Position numbers and translations under genes: made by a program
The notes under the pieces: generated by a model
Database searches by the model: none
Told to the model about the DNA's origin: nothing
Seen by the model: only the letters and a program-made list of their open reading frames with translations
In this document: in pieces, positions 1 through 7,871 of the stretch
Layout of the letters: each line of letters starts with the position of its first letter
Numbering within the stretch: the first letter of the stretch is position 1
Assembly: GCF_018324205.1 (NCBI RefSeq)
Contig: NZ_AP023356.1
Location: 434,001 to 498,000 of the forward strand
Direction of reading: 5' to 3'
Source: Actinoplanes ianthinogenes
Lineage (GTDB): Bacteria > Actinomycetota > Actinomycetes > Mycobacteriales > Micromonosporaceae
DNA length: 64,000 nucleotides

Positions 1-20
1 CCGCCCTGCCCGCGGCCGGG

Positions 21-731
21 ATGCCGGGCGCGCGGCTGAGCCGGGAGCTCTGGGAGTACCTGGGCCAGCAGCAGGTCGACCTGAACAACATCGTCCCGTC
101 GGCCGAGTCGTCGGACCGCCCGGTCACCGACAAGATCATGCTGTTCGCCTCGTGGCACTCGCTGCGGCTGGGCGCCTTCGACGGCTTCAACGACCTGCGC
201 CGCTCGTACGAGGACCGCCGGGCCGTCCCGCCGTCCCCGCACGTGATCGCCGAGGAGAAGAACGCCGCCCTGCTCGAGGCGAAGTCCGAGGACCTGGTCG
301 GGGTCGGCGTGCTGCCCCGCCCGCTCCCCCGGCTCACCGGCGACAACCTGCTGCTCTGCCGCGACTTCGACCTGCTCACCGCGGCCGCGGTGGCGCTGGC
401 CAACGAACGGCTCGCCCCGATGTTCCCGCCCGGCGACTCGGAGCAGGTGCTGGGCTGGCAGACCCGTTCCCACCGCGGCGAGCCCGGCCAGGACCTGGGC
501 GACGAGGCCCGCCTCGGCCGCCTGCTGAAGAGCCTGATGACCGCCGGCACGAAACTGGCCGAGATCCGCCGGGGCGCGGTGCTGGCCGCTGCCGAGGAGG
601 CGGTCCGCGACCTGGACTGGGAGTACGGGACGCAGCGCTTCTACGGGCTGCCGCCGGCGTACCGCATCGACGCGTCCCTCTGGCAGCTGCTGACCGTCGC
701 CGCCTACGTCTTCATCGACAAGCAGCGGTGA
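21..731 (+). CDS. Hypothetical protein, possibly partial at the window edge
   Basis: I do not recognise this protein. It is a soluble, moderately charged polypeptide of at least 236 residues with no signal peptide, membrane segment or obvious cofactor motif. Codon use is typical of the neighbourhood and the opposite strand carries no better frame. The ATG at 21 is only the first available start. The frame stays open to the left edge, so the true start may lie outside the window. It converges on the ankyrin-type gene and is separated from it by a strong hairpin. Confidence 0.6.
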   Translation: MPGARLSRELWEYLGQQQVDLNNIVPSAESSDRPVTDKIMLFASWHSLRLGAFDGFNDLRRSYEDRRAVPPSPHVIAEEKNAALLEAKSEDLVGVGVLPRPLPRLTGDNLLLCRDFDLLTAAAVALANERLAPMFPPGDSEQVLGWQTRSHRGEPGQDLGDEARLGRLLKSLMTAGTKLAEIRRGAVLAAAEEAVRDLDWEYGTQRFYGLPPAYRIDASLWQLLTVAAYVFIDKQR

Positions 732-740
732 ACCCACGGT

Positions 741-764
741 CCGGTCCCGGCGTGCCGGGACCGG
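741..764. terminator. Hairpin between convergent genes
   Basis: An 11-bp perfect inverted repeat (CCGGTCCCGGC and its complement) with a two-base centre sits 9 bp after one stop codon and 6 bp before the other. There is no U-tract, as is usual in high-GC actinobacteria. It could act as a bidirectional terminator. That role is inferred from position and stability only. Confidence 0.55.
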
Positions 765-770
765 GCCGCG

Positions 771-2300
771 TCACCTTCGCACCGCCGGCAGTAATTGCCG
801 TGGGGTGTTTCCCGCCGGGTCGCGCGCGTCCTCGAACGCCCCGGCCGCGATCAGCGCCGCCATCGCTGCCGTGGAACCGGACAGCGCCGCGGTGTGCAGC
901 GGCGTGTGTCCGGCCGCGTCGCGCTCCTCCAGCGACAACCCGGCCGCGAGCAGCACCGGCAGCACCCGCTCGTGATCCAGGTATCCGATCAGGTGCAGCA
1001 GCGTCCGGCCGCGGCCGTCGCGCAGCGCCGGATCGAACCCGGCCGCCACGTCGGCCAGCACCGCGTCGGTGTCGCCGTGGAACACCTGGGCGAAGATCCG
1101 CTGCCGCAGCTTGCGGACCTCCTTCGGCACCGGTTTCCGCCCGGTGCGAAACCCCGCCCGGGCCGCCGCGCACCCCGGCCCGGCATGGGACGTCAGCACG
1201 CTCGCCCCGGCCGCCTCGACCAGGTGCCACTCGCCGCCGCACCGCACCCGGAAGGACGCGTAGGGATCGTGCGTGATCGGCTGCCAGTCCTGCTCCCGCC
1301 CCGGGAACAGGGCCTCGTGCACCAGCGGATGCAACTCGTCCGGGCTCAGCCGCCCCCAGCGCAGCAGCGCGGCGTCCACCGGCGCGCTCGTCCCGAAGGC
1401 CAAGGGTCCGCCCCACCGGCTCGCGGACCCGCTCCGGGCCGAGACCAGCAGCGAACCGTCCGCGCGCGCCAGCACCTGCGGGCTGCCCCATGCGGTCGCC
1501 GGCAGGACCACGTCTCCGGTGTCCGGATCCCGCAGCAGGTCGCCGTACCGGAACGCCAGCCGGCGCGCCTCGGCCGCCAGCACCGGCAGCCGGTCCTGCA
1601 ACCGCAGCAGCTCCTGCGGCAACCACCTCGGCCGCTCCCCCTGCTCGACCGCCAACCCGGCCGAGCGGTACAGGTCCTTGATCCGCCCCGGATCACTGCG
1701 GGCGAGCAGCCGTTCGAACTCGGACGCGCGATCCGGGCCGGCGAGATCCCCGGCCTGCCACGGCAGGCGGGCCGCCGACGCCCCATAGGCCCAGCGTCGC
1801 TCGGTCACCGCACCGGCGTGCCAGGCCCACTCGGGCAGGTCCACCCAGCGCTCGCGCAGCGAACCGGTCTCGATCACCCGGAGTTCCAGCCGCTGCGGCG
1901 ACTCCCAGCCGGCCGGCAGGATGACCGCGAGCACCGGCGTCCCGGCCCGCAACCCAGGTTTCGCGAACGGGAACGGCCACCGGGACAGCACCACCAGCAT
2001 GCCCGGCTCCAGCCGGAACGCCTCGGTGCGCGGCAGGTGCCGCCGCAGGTAGTCCGGGGCCAGCCCGGCCAGATCGGCCTCGATCATCTCGGCCGCGGCC
2101 GTCCCGAAGTCGTCGGCGACGTCCCGCAGGTCCAGGTTGACCTGCACGCCGGCTGCAGCACAGGCCGCCCGCCAGTTCCCGGCCAGCCGGGCCGCTGTGG
2201 CCTCCAGCACCATTCCGGCCGGGGTCGCGTACCCGAGTTGCCGCAGGTATCGCTCCCGGTCCAGTCGCCGTCCCTGGTCCACCCGTGCCTCACCGTTCAC
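771..2300 (-). CDS. Ankyrin-repeat protein with a large unknown N-terminal region
   Basis: The 509-residue protein ends in two ankyrin-type repeats (about residues 415-505) with the typical GRTLLHLIGYLDHERVLPVL and GHTPLHTAALSGSTAAMAAL patterns. These normally mediate protein contacts. The first 400 residues are rich in Trp, Arg and Leu and match no family I can name. There is no signal peptide, so it is probably cytoplasmic. The start is a GTG only 14 bp from the 3' end of the upstream tRNA on the same strand, so read-through from the tRNA promoter is possible. A downstream start cannot be excluded. Confidence 0.75.
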   Translation of the reverse strand: MNGEARVDQGRRLDRERYLRQLGYATPAGMVLEATAARLAGNWRAACAAAGVQVNLDLRDVADDFGTAAAEMIEADLAGLAPDYLRRHLPRTEAFRLEPGMLVVLSRWPFPFAKPGLRAGTPVLAVILPAGWESPQRLELRVIETGSLRERWVDLPEWAWHAGAVTERRWAYGASAARLPWQAGDLAGPDRASEFERLLARSDPGRIKDLYRSAGLAVEQGERPRWLPQELLRLQDRLPVLAAEARRLAFRYGDLLRDPDTGDVVLPATAWGSPQVLARADGSLLVSARSGSASRWGGPLAFGTSAPVDAALLRWGRLSPDELHPLVHEALFPGREQDWQPITHDPYASFRVRCGGEWHLVEAAGASVLTSHAGPGCAAARAGFRTGRKPVPKEVRKLRQRIFAQVFHGDTDAVLADVAAGFDPALRDGRGRTLLHLIGYLDHERVLPVLLAAGLSLEERDAAGHTPLHTAALSGSTAAMAALIAAGAFEDARDPAGNTPRQLLPAVRR

Positions 2301-2314
2301 CGCCGCCGGAAGGT

Positions 2315-2387
2315 GTGGGCCGACCGGATTCGAACCGGCGTCCTCCTCACTGACAGAAAGGCGCGACTACCTCTGCGCTACGGCCCA
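2315..2387 (-). tRNA. Atypical tRNA, anticodon position reads GUC (Asp-like)
   Basis: The minus strand folds as a cloverleaf: 7-bp acceptor TGGGCCG/CGGCCCA, UA at 8-9, a D-arm containing AGAGGTAGT, and a T-arm GCCGG-TTCGAAT-CCGGT. With standard spacing the anticodon loop is C-U-GUC-A-G, giving anticodon GUC, and the variable loop has 5 nt. Odd features are a U31-U39 mismatch, a weak anticodon stem with a GU pair, discriminator C73 (G73 is expected for Asp; C73 with an unpaired G at -1 is the His signature), and no encoded CCA. It may be a minor, diverged or decaying tRNA. The identity is tentative. Confidence 0.6.
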
Positions 2388-2404
2388 CCGCGGCGCAGTC
2401 TAGG

Positions 2405-3497
2405 TGTTCTGCTCACGGACGTTGGTAACGGGGCTGACTTGCTGAAATAGGTGAGGACCTCCGGGTGAGGTGGAGCTTGTCGAAGGTTCCACACCACACC
2501 CGGGAGGTCCTCGTGCCCCACGCTAACGCTCCGTTGACCGAACGCGGCCGATTGAGGCTGGCCCGGTGCGTCGTCGATGACGGCTGGTCGCTACGGCGGG
2601 CCGCGGATCGGTTCCAGGTCAGCCCGACGACAGCGAAACGCTGGGCCGACCGCTACCAGAGCGAGGGCGCCGCCGGCATGCGCGATCGGCCCAGCCGGCC
2701 GCGTCACAGTCCCCGCCGCACACCCCGGCCGATCGAACGACGAGTGTTGCATCTACGTCGCAGCCAGCGCCTGGGCCCGGTCCGGATCGGTTGGCGACTC
2801 GGCTTGCCCGCCTCGACCTGCCACGCGATCCTGCGCCGGGCCGGTGCTGTACCCCTGACGCATCTGGACCGGGCCACCGCCGAACCGGTCCGCCGCTACG
2901 AACACGAAGCGCCCGGCGATCTGATCCACGTCGACGTCAAGAAACTCGGCAACATCCCCGACGGCGGCGGCTGGCGCACCCAAGGCCGCGCCCAGGGCAA
3001 ACTCAACCGCACCGCCACGACCGGGCACCGCACCGACAGGTTCGGCGGCGCCCGGCTCGGCTACGCCTACCTGCACACCGCCCTCGACGACCATTCCCGC
3101 CTGGCCTACACCGAAATCCTGGCCGACGAAACGAAAGAGACCGCCACCGCCTTCTGGCGACGCGCCCACGCCTGGTTCGCCGGCCACGGCATCAGCATCG
3201 CCCGGGTACTGACCGACAACGGCTCCTGCTACATCTCCCGCCTCTGGCGCGAGACCTGCGCCGAGCTGGGCGTCACCGTGAAAAAGACGCGTCCTTACCG
3301 GCCGCAGACCAACGGCAAAGTTGAACGCTTCCACCGCACACTGGCCGATGAATGGGCCTACTCCAAGCCATACACCAGCGAAAACGCCCGCCGCAAAGCC
3401 CTACCCCGTTTCCTGCACACCTACAATCACCACCGCTACCACTCCGCCATCGGCGGCTCACCCGCCAGCCGCGTTCCTAACCTCTCTGGGCAGAACA
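2405..3497 (+). mobile_element. IS481-family insertion sequence (1093 bp)
   Basis: The element starts TGTTCTGC and ends GCAGAACA. The outer 30 bp form imperfect inverted repeats with about 22 matches. It is flanked by direct repeats TCTAGG at 2399-2404 and 3498-3503, which fit the NCTAGN target preference I recall for IS481-type elements. One transposase gene fills it. The exact duplication and an intact frame suggest a fairly recent insertion, 11 bp from the 5' end of the tRNA. Confidence 0.93.
2453..2512 (+). promoter_or_regulatory. Hairpin covering the transposase ribosome-binding site
   Basis: A 15-base arm (2453-2467) pairs with 2497-2512 apart from one bulged C. The right arm contains the GGGAGG ribosome-binding site and abuts the GTG start at 2513. 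Transcripts entering from outside the element would fold and hide the site, while a transcript starting inside the left arm would not. This matches the protection against impinging transcription known for other insertion sequences. Here it is inferred from sequence only. Confidence 0.55.
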
Positions 3498-3502
3498 TCT
3501 AG
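2513..3502 (+). CDS. IS481-family transposase (DDE, rve core)
   Basis: The 329-residue protein starts at GTG 2513 (VPHANAPLTERGRL), the start conserved in relatives, although the frame is open to 2465. A helix-turn-helix at about residues 20-65 (WSLRRAADRFQVSPTTAKRW) binds the ends. The integrase core carries HVDVKKLG, LDDHSRLAY, LTDNGSCY and a C-terminal RPYRPQTNGKVERFHRT motif with the catalytic Glu. It therefore looks intact and active. The last sense codon and the TAG stop fall outside the right end of the element and come from the TCTAGG target duplication. Confidence 0.95.
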   Translation: MPHANAPLTERGRLRLARCVVDDGWSLRRAADRFQVSPTTAKRWADRYQSEGAAGMRDRPSRPRHSPRRTPRPIERRVLHLRRSQRLGPVRIGWRLGLPASTCHAILRRAGAVPLTHLDRATAEPVRRYEHEAPGDLIHVDVKKLGNIPDGGGWRTQGRAQGKLNRTATTGHRTDRFGGARLGYAYLHTALDDHSRLAYTEILADETKETATAFWRRAHAWFAGHGISIARVLTDNGSCYISRLWRETCAELGVTVKKTRPYRPQTNGKVERFHRTLADEWAYSKPYTSENARRKALPRFLHTYNHHRYHSAIGGSPASRVPNLSGQNI

Positions 3503-3557
3503 GGCTTGTCCTGCCGATCGAGCGAGGGCTGCCCCGCTTGATCGGCAGGACAGGCCC
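3502..3557. repeat. 23-bp palindromic hairpin beside the IS481 insertion
   Basis: Arms 3502-3524 and 3535-3557 pair over 23 bp with only two G-U positions around a 10-base loop. It lies 16 bp upstream of the methyltransferase start and touches the IS481 target duplication. No T-run follows. It could be a terminator, a small palindromic element or the attractor for the insertion. Nothing in the sequence decides between these. Confidence 0.55.
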
Positions 3558-3573
3558 TCAACATGATGGGCCC

Positions 3574-4359
3574 ATGCCCAACGAGCGCCAGATCGACAAG
3601 TGGAACGGTGACACCGCGCGGCGCTGGCTCGCCGAGCGGGAACGGCACGCCGCCGTGCGCGAGCCGCTGCTGCCCCACCTGCTCGCCCAGGTCCGGGCCG
3701 GTGACCGGGTGCTGGACGTGGGGTGCGGGTGCGGTGACGTCGCGGTGGCGCTGGCCGGGACGGCGGCCGAGGTGGTCGGGCTGGACGTCTCCGAGCCGCT
3801 GCTCGCGGTGGCCGCGCGAGCGCCCGGTGTCCGCTACGAGCGCGGGGACGCGCAGGTGCACCCGTTGCCGCCGGGCTACTTCGACGTCGTGGTCAGCAGT
3901 TTCGGGGTGATGTTCTTCGAGGACCCGGTGGCCGCGTTCCGGAACCTGCGCGGGACGCTCCGCGCCGGTGGCCGGCTGGCCTTCCTCTGCTGGCAGGGTG
4001 CGCTGGTCAACGAGGTGTTCGCGATTCCGCTGCGGGCCTGCGAACGGTACGGCGTGCACACCGGCGCGGTGACCGCGGATCCGTTCGCCGACCCGGGGTG
4101 GATCGCCGGGACGCTGACGGCGGCCGGGTTCACCGGTGCGCAGGTGCGCGGCATCCGGGAGCCGGTACGGCTGGGCGCCGACGCGGGCGACGTCCTGGCG
4201 TACGCGAATCGGACCTCCATGATCCGGGATCTCCTGGCCGGGAGCGCGGACCGTGATCGGATTCTCGCCGCGACAGCGGCGGACCTCGCCGCTCGCGAAC
4301 GGCCCGGCGGCCTCTGGGTCGACGCCGCCGCTTTCCTGGTCACCGCCACTGTCGAGTAG
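3574..4359 (+). CDS. Class I SAM-dependent methyltransferase
   Basis: The 261-residue protein has the SAM-binding motif I VLDVGCGCGDVAVALAG at about residues 47-63, an acidic motif II (VVGLDVSEPLL) and a YFDVVVSSFGVMFF motif IV region, as in the UbiE/Methyltransf_11 group. The C-terminal third is compatible with a substrate-binding cap. The substrate cannot be told. I chose ATG 3574 (MPNERQIDKWNG), because residues upstream of it would read through the hairpin. The lipoprotein follows 11 bp after the stop, so the two may be co-transcribed. Confidence 0.85.
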   Translation: MPNERQIDKWNGDTARRWLAERERHAAVREPLLPHLLAQVRAGDRVLDVGCGCGDVAVALAGTAAEVVGLDVSEPLLAVAARAPGVRYERGDAQVHPLPPGYFDVVVSSFGVMFFEDPVAAFRNLRGTLRAGGRLAFLCWQGALVNEVFAIPLRACERYGVHTGAVTADPFADPGWIAGTLTAAGFTGAQVRGIREPVRLGADAGDVLAYANRTSMIRDLLAGSADRDRILAATAADLAARERPGGLWVDAAAFLVTATVE

Positions 4360-4370
4360 GTTGGCGGACT

Positions 4371-5246
4371 ATGCGCAAGCTCTGGATCGTGGTGGCCGCA
4401 CTGAGCCTCGCCGCGTGCGGCGCCCCGGCGCCGGTGGGCACCGCCGCCGGTCCGCGGCCGGACCCCTCCGCGCCGGTGCTGCCGGCCGGATGGCGCTGGG
4501 AGTCCTACGGCGGGGTCGAGGTCGGAGTGCCGGGCGAGTGGGGCTGGGGCGACCGCGGCCTGCGTCTGGATGCCTGGTGCATCGACGGGCCGGGCGGCAA
4601 GCCGCCGGTGGTGGCCCGGCCCGGCGCCGGGGTGCCGCTGATCGCATGCATGGGTGCCGCGACCGACCTCGCCCACACCGGCACGGTGGTCGGGTTCGGC
4701 GACGCCGCGTCGGAGACGGACGGCATCACGCGGGACGGCGACCGGGTCACCGTCACCCTCGGCAAGGTCGAGGTCATCGTGCAGACACCGGCCGAGCTGC
4801 GGGAGCGCATCCTCGCCACGATCCACAAGGTCACCGTCGACGCCTACGGCTGCCCGGCGACCCACTCGCTGAAAACGCGGCCGACCGACGTCACCAAGCT
4901 GCACGACGTCACCGCGGTGTCGGTCTGCCGGTACCGGTTGTCCGAGAACGATCCGACGCTGCTGTCGAGTCTGCGGCTGACGGACGACGCCGCCGACCGG
5001 GCGATCCGGGGCATCGCGCAGGCACCGGTCGGCGGCGGGCCGAACCGTCCGCAGGACTGCGCGCCCGAGGTGGCCCACGGCGACGAGGCGATCGTGCTGG
5101 CGATCGGGTCGGCGGAGGTGCTGATCCGGTATGCCGGGTGCGTGGACATCGGGTACCACGACGGCACGGCGGTCCGCCGCGTGGACAGGGACTCTTTGAG
5201 CCCGTTCCTGGCCGGCCCGAACGCCACCCTGGCCTTCGTCGGCTAG
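4371..5246 (+). CDS. Putative lipoprotein of unknown function
   Basis: The 291-residue protein has a lipoprotein signal: MRK start, a short hydrophobic stretch and the lipobox LSLAAC at residues 13-18, then a Pro/Ala-rich spacer. The mature part has several scattered cysteines (CIDG, ACMG, GCPA, VCRY, DCAP, GCVD) that may form disulfides outside the membrane. No family was recognised. Its TAG stop and the stop of the convergent flavoprotein share the same CTAG palindrome at 5243-5246. Confidence 0.75.
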   Translation: MRKLWIVVAALSLAACGAPAPVGTAAGPRPDPSAPVLPAGWRWESYGGVEVGVPGEWGWGDRGLRLDAWCIDGPGGKPPVVARPGAGVPLIACMGAATDLAHTGTVVGFGDAASETDGITRDGDRVTVTLGKVEVIVQTPAELRERILATIHKVTVDAYGCPATHSLKTRPTDVTKLHDVTAVSVCRYRLSENDPTLLSSLRLTDDAADRAIRGIAQAPVGGGPNRPQDCAPEVAHGDEAIVLAIGSAEVLIRYAGCVDIGYHDGTAVRRVDRDSLSPFLAGPNATLAFVG

Positions 5247-6445
5247 GGCGTCTGAGGCAGCAGCTCGGCCAGCGGGACGGTGGGGTCGGCGAGGAGGGCC
5301 GGGACGACCCGGTGCCCGTCGAAGCCGGCGGCGATCAGCGCCTGGATGTCGTCGGTCACGTCCCAGACGTTGATGTTCATGCCGGCGATCACCCGGTCGT
5401 CCACCGTCCAGAACACGATGCACTCCCGTTTGCCGAGGTCACCCCGGATCACCAGGGTGGCGCCGGGCTGGAGCAGGCCGGCGTACTCCATGCCGAGGTC
5501 GTACTGGTCGGTGAAGAAGTAGGGAACCGCGGTCCACGGGCTGCCGCGGCCGAGCATGGCGCGGGCCGCGGCCGGGCCGGAGGTCAGCGCGTTGCCCCAG
5601 TGCTCCACGCGGATCCGGGTGCCGTACCGGGGATGCTCGACGTTCGCCACGTCGCCGGCCGCGAAGATATTCGGGTCGCTGGTGCGGTGGTACGCGTCGA
5701 CCAGGACACCGTTGTCGACGGCGAGCCCGGCCGCCGCGGCGAGCTCGACGTTCGGGGCGGCGCCGACGGCGACCAGGACGTGATCGGTTTCCACGACGCT
5801 GCCGTCGGAGAGCACGACCCGTTTGTCGCCGAATTCACCGACGGTGGTGCCGAACCGGAAGTCGACGCCGTGCCCGCGGTGCAGGTCGGCGAAGACGCCG
5901 CCGATCCGGTCGCCGAGCACGCCCTGCAACGGGACCGGCTCCGGCGCGATCACGGTGACCTCGACGCCGGCCGAGCGGGCAGCCGCGGCGACCTCCAGGC
6001 CGATCCAGCCTGCGCCGACGACGGTCAGGTGGCCGCCCGCTCGCAGGACCTCCTTGAGCCGCACCGCGTTGTCGTAGGTGCGCAGGTAGAGCAGCCCGTC
6101 GCCGGGCAGCTCGCGGGGGCGGGAGCCGGTGGCGAGCAGCAGTTTGTCGTACCCGATCTCCTCCGCGCCGACCCGGGCCACCCGGCCCCGGCGATCGATC
6201 TCGGTCACCCGGGCGCCGAGCCGCAGGGTGATGTCGCGCTCGGCATACCAGGTCTCGTCGTGCAGGAACGGCTCGTCCGGCCCGGCGGTGCCGAGCAACA
6301 GACCTTTGGACAGGGGCGGCCGCTCGTAGGGCCGCCGGAGCTCCTCGCCGATCAGCACGATCCGGCCGGGGAAACCCTCCTCGCGCAGGGTCTCGGCGGC
6401 CTTGGCGCCGGCCAGACTCGCGCCGACGATGACGAACGTGTCCAT
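5243..6445 (-). CDS. FAD-dependent ferredoxin-reductase-type oxidoreductase
   Basis: The 400-residue protein begins with the FAD-binding Rossmann motif FVIVGASLAGAKAAETL (about residues 4-20). It then has the YERPPLSKGLL signature typical of putidaredoxin/rhodocoxin reductases, a second dinucleotide fold VVGAGWIGLEVAAAARSAG (about 150-168) for NAD(P)H, and IFAAGDVANVEH (about 270). A C-terminal reductase domain follows. Such enzymes pass electrons from NAD(P)H to a ferredoxin serving a P450 or dioxygenase; no such partner lies beside it. The start is ATG 6445. The frame is open upstream into the 63-bp repeats, but homology begins at MDTFVIVG. Confidence 0.9.
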   Translation of the reverse strand: MDTFVIVGASLAGAKAAETLREEGFPGRIVLIGEELRRPYERPPLSKGLLLGTAGPDEPFLHDETWYAERDITLRLGARVTEIDRRGRVARVGAEEIGYDKLLLATGSRPRELPGDGLLYLRTYDNAVRLKEVLRAGGHLTVVGAGWIGLEVAAAARSAGVEVTVIAPEPVPLQGVLGDRIGGVFADLHRGHGVDFRFGTTVGEFGDKRVVLSDGSVVETDHVLVAVGAAPNVELAAAAGLAVDNGVLVDAYHRTSDPNIFAAGDVANVEHPRYGTRIRVEHWGNALTSGPAAARAMLGRGSPWTAVPYFFTDQYDLGMEYAGLLQPGATLVIRGDLGKRECIVFWTVDDRVIAGMNINVWDVTDDIQALIAAGFDGHRVVPALLADPTVPLAELLPQTP

Positions 6446-6639
6446 GCGAACCTCCGCGCGGTGAGTCCCACCCGGATTCTTCCGCGCACCCCCGCCAATC
6501 GAAACCGCCACATTCAACATCCTCTTTCGATACGCCCTCGCCCCGCCCCAACCGCACAGCCCCGTCCCGAGCCTCGACGCCAGGCCCGGCCCCCTAACGA
6601 CCGCGAGGCCGCATCCGGGCCAACCCCCTACCTCCCGGT

Positions 6640-7390
6640 GGTCCGCCCAAACCCCAGCCGCACAGCCCAGCCCGCCACCCCCGGCCGCCCCACCCCAACT
6701 CGTCATAGGCCCCTGAAGCCAGCCCGCCACCCCCGGCTGGCCCCCACAGCCCCATCCCGACTCGTCATAGGCCCCTGAAGCCCAGCCCGCCACTCCCGGC
6801 TGGCCCCCACGGCCCTACTCCGGCTCGTCATAGGGCGCTGAGGACCAGCCCGCCACGTCCGGCTGGCCCCCACGGCCCTACCCCGTCCCGTCACAGGGCG
6901 CTGAAGTCCAGCCCGCCACGTCCGCTGGCCCCCACGGCCGTATCACGACTCGCCGTAGGGCGCTGAGGACCAGCCCGGCACGTGCGGCTGGCCCTCACAG
7001 CCCTACCCCGGCTCGTCATAGGGCGCTGAGGACCAGCCCGGCACGTGCGGCTGGCCCCCACGGCCCCATCCCGACTCGCCATAGGGCGCTGAGGACCAGC
7101 CCGGCACGTCCGGCTGGCCCCCACGGCCCCATCCCGACTCGCCATAGGGCGCTGAAGACCAGCCCGCCACGTCCGGCTGGCCCCCACGGCCCCATCCCGG
7201 CTCGTCATAGGGCGCTGAAGACCAGCCCAGCACTCCCGGCTGGCCCCCACGGCCCCATCACGACTCGTCATAGGGCGCTGAAGACCAGCCCGGCACGTGC
7301 GGCTGGCCCCCACGGCCCTATCACGACTCGCCGTAGGGCGTTGAGGACCAGCCCGGCATGCGCGGCTGGACCTCACGGCCCTATTTCGGG
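6640..7390 (-). repeat. 63-bp minisatellite, about 11-12 copies
   Basis: A GC-rich unit containing GGCTGGCCCCCACGGCCC, a CGACTCG(T/C)CATAGGGC block and CGCTGA(A/G)GACCAGCCC recurs every 63 bp from about 6640 to 7390. One unit is 62 bp and the leftmost copies have decayed. Because 63 is divisible by three, several minus-strand frames stay open as 21-residue repeats, such as GWGRGGQPDVPGWSSAPY. I see no ribosome-binding site or consistent coding start and treat it as noncoding. It fills most of the 6446-7871 intergenic region. Between about 7392 and 7600 I see nothing recognisable. Confidence 0.85.
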
Positions 7391-7623
7391 CCGGGATAGG
7401 GCCGTGGGGGCCAGCTGGGGGTTTGGGGTTTGGCGGGTCGTGGCCACCCACGGGCGTCGCCCTGTAGGGGCGGGCGTTCGGGACGCGCCAGCGTCCTGCC
7501 CGGCCCGGAAGGGTCCCTGGCGGGAGCGACGATCAGTGATCAGCGCGGATCCGAGTCAGCATGATCTTGATCTTGGAGGCATTGCTCCGGATGCGTGCCG
7601 GCGACCTCGGCTCCGGCCCGCAC

Positions 7624-7840
7624 CGAGCGGTCCGGCACCGCAGCCGGCGCGGTGATGATCGACGCACACCGGGCCGGAGCCGCAGCCGGCGCGGTGATCA
7701 TCGGCGCACACCGGGCCGGAGCTGCAGCCGGCGATGATGATCGGCGCACACCGGGCCGGAGCTGCAGCCGGCGGTGAGGATCGGCGCACACCGGGCCGGA
7801 GCTGCAGGCGGCGGTGAGGATCGGTGTGCACCGGGCCGGG
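7624..7840 (+). repeat. 40-bp tandem repeat, five to six copies
   Basis: The block GCGCACACCGGGCCGGAGC is repeated at 7664, 7705, 7745, 7785 and, more divergently, 7825, giving a period of 40-41 bp. The array ends about 30 bp before the start codon of the hydratase-type gene, so its promoter must lie within or after the repeats. No coding use is apparent. Confidence 0.8.
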
Positions 7841-7871
7841 CCATCGAACTTTGGTTTGCGATGATCACCGG

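Noticed and set aside
2465..2512. Upstream extension of the IS481 transposase (ATG-like start before GTG 2513)
   Set aside because: It would translate through the hairpin and add residues absent from the family; the conserved N-terminus begins at GTG 2513.
4253..6778. 841-residue plus-strand frame over the lipoprotein and flavoprotein
   Set aside because: Overlaps two supported genes and runs into the repeats; composition is not protein-like.
6891..7451. 186-residue repetitive minus-strand frame in the 63-bp array
   Set aside because: No ribosome-binding site, a 62-bp unit breaks the frame pattern, and neighbouring units code equally well in other frames.
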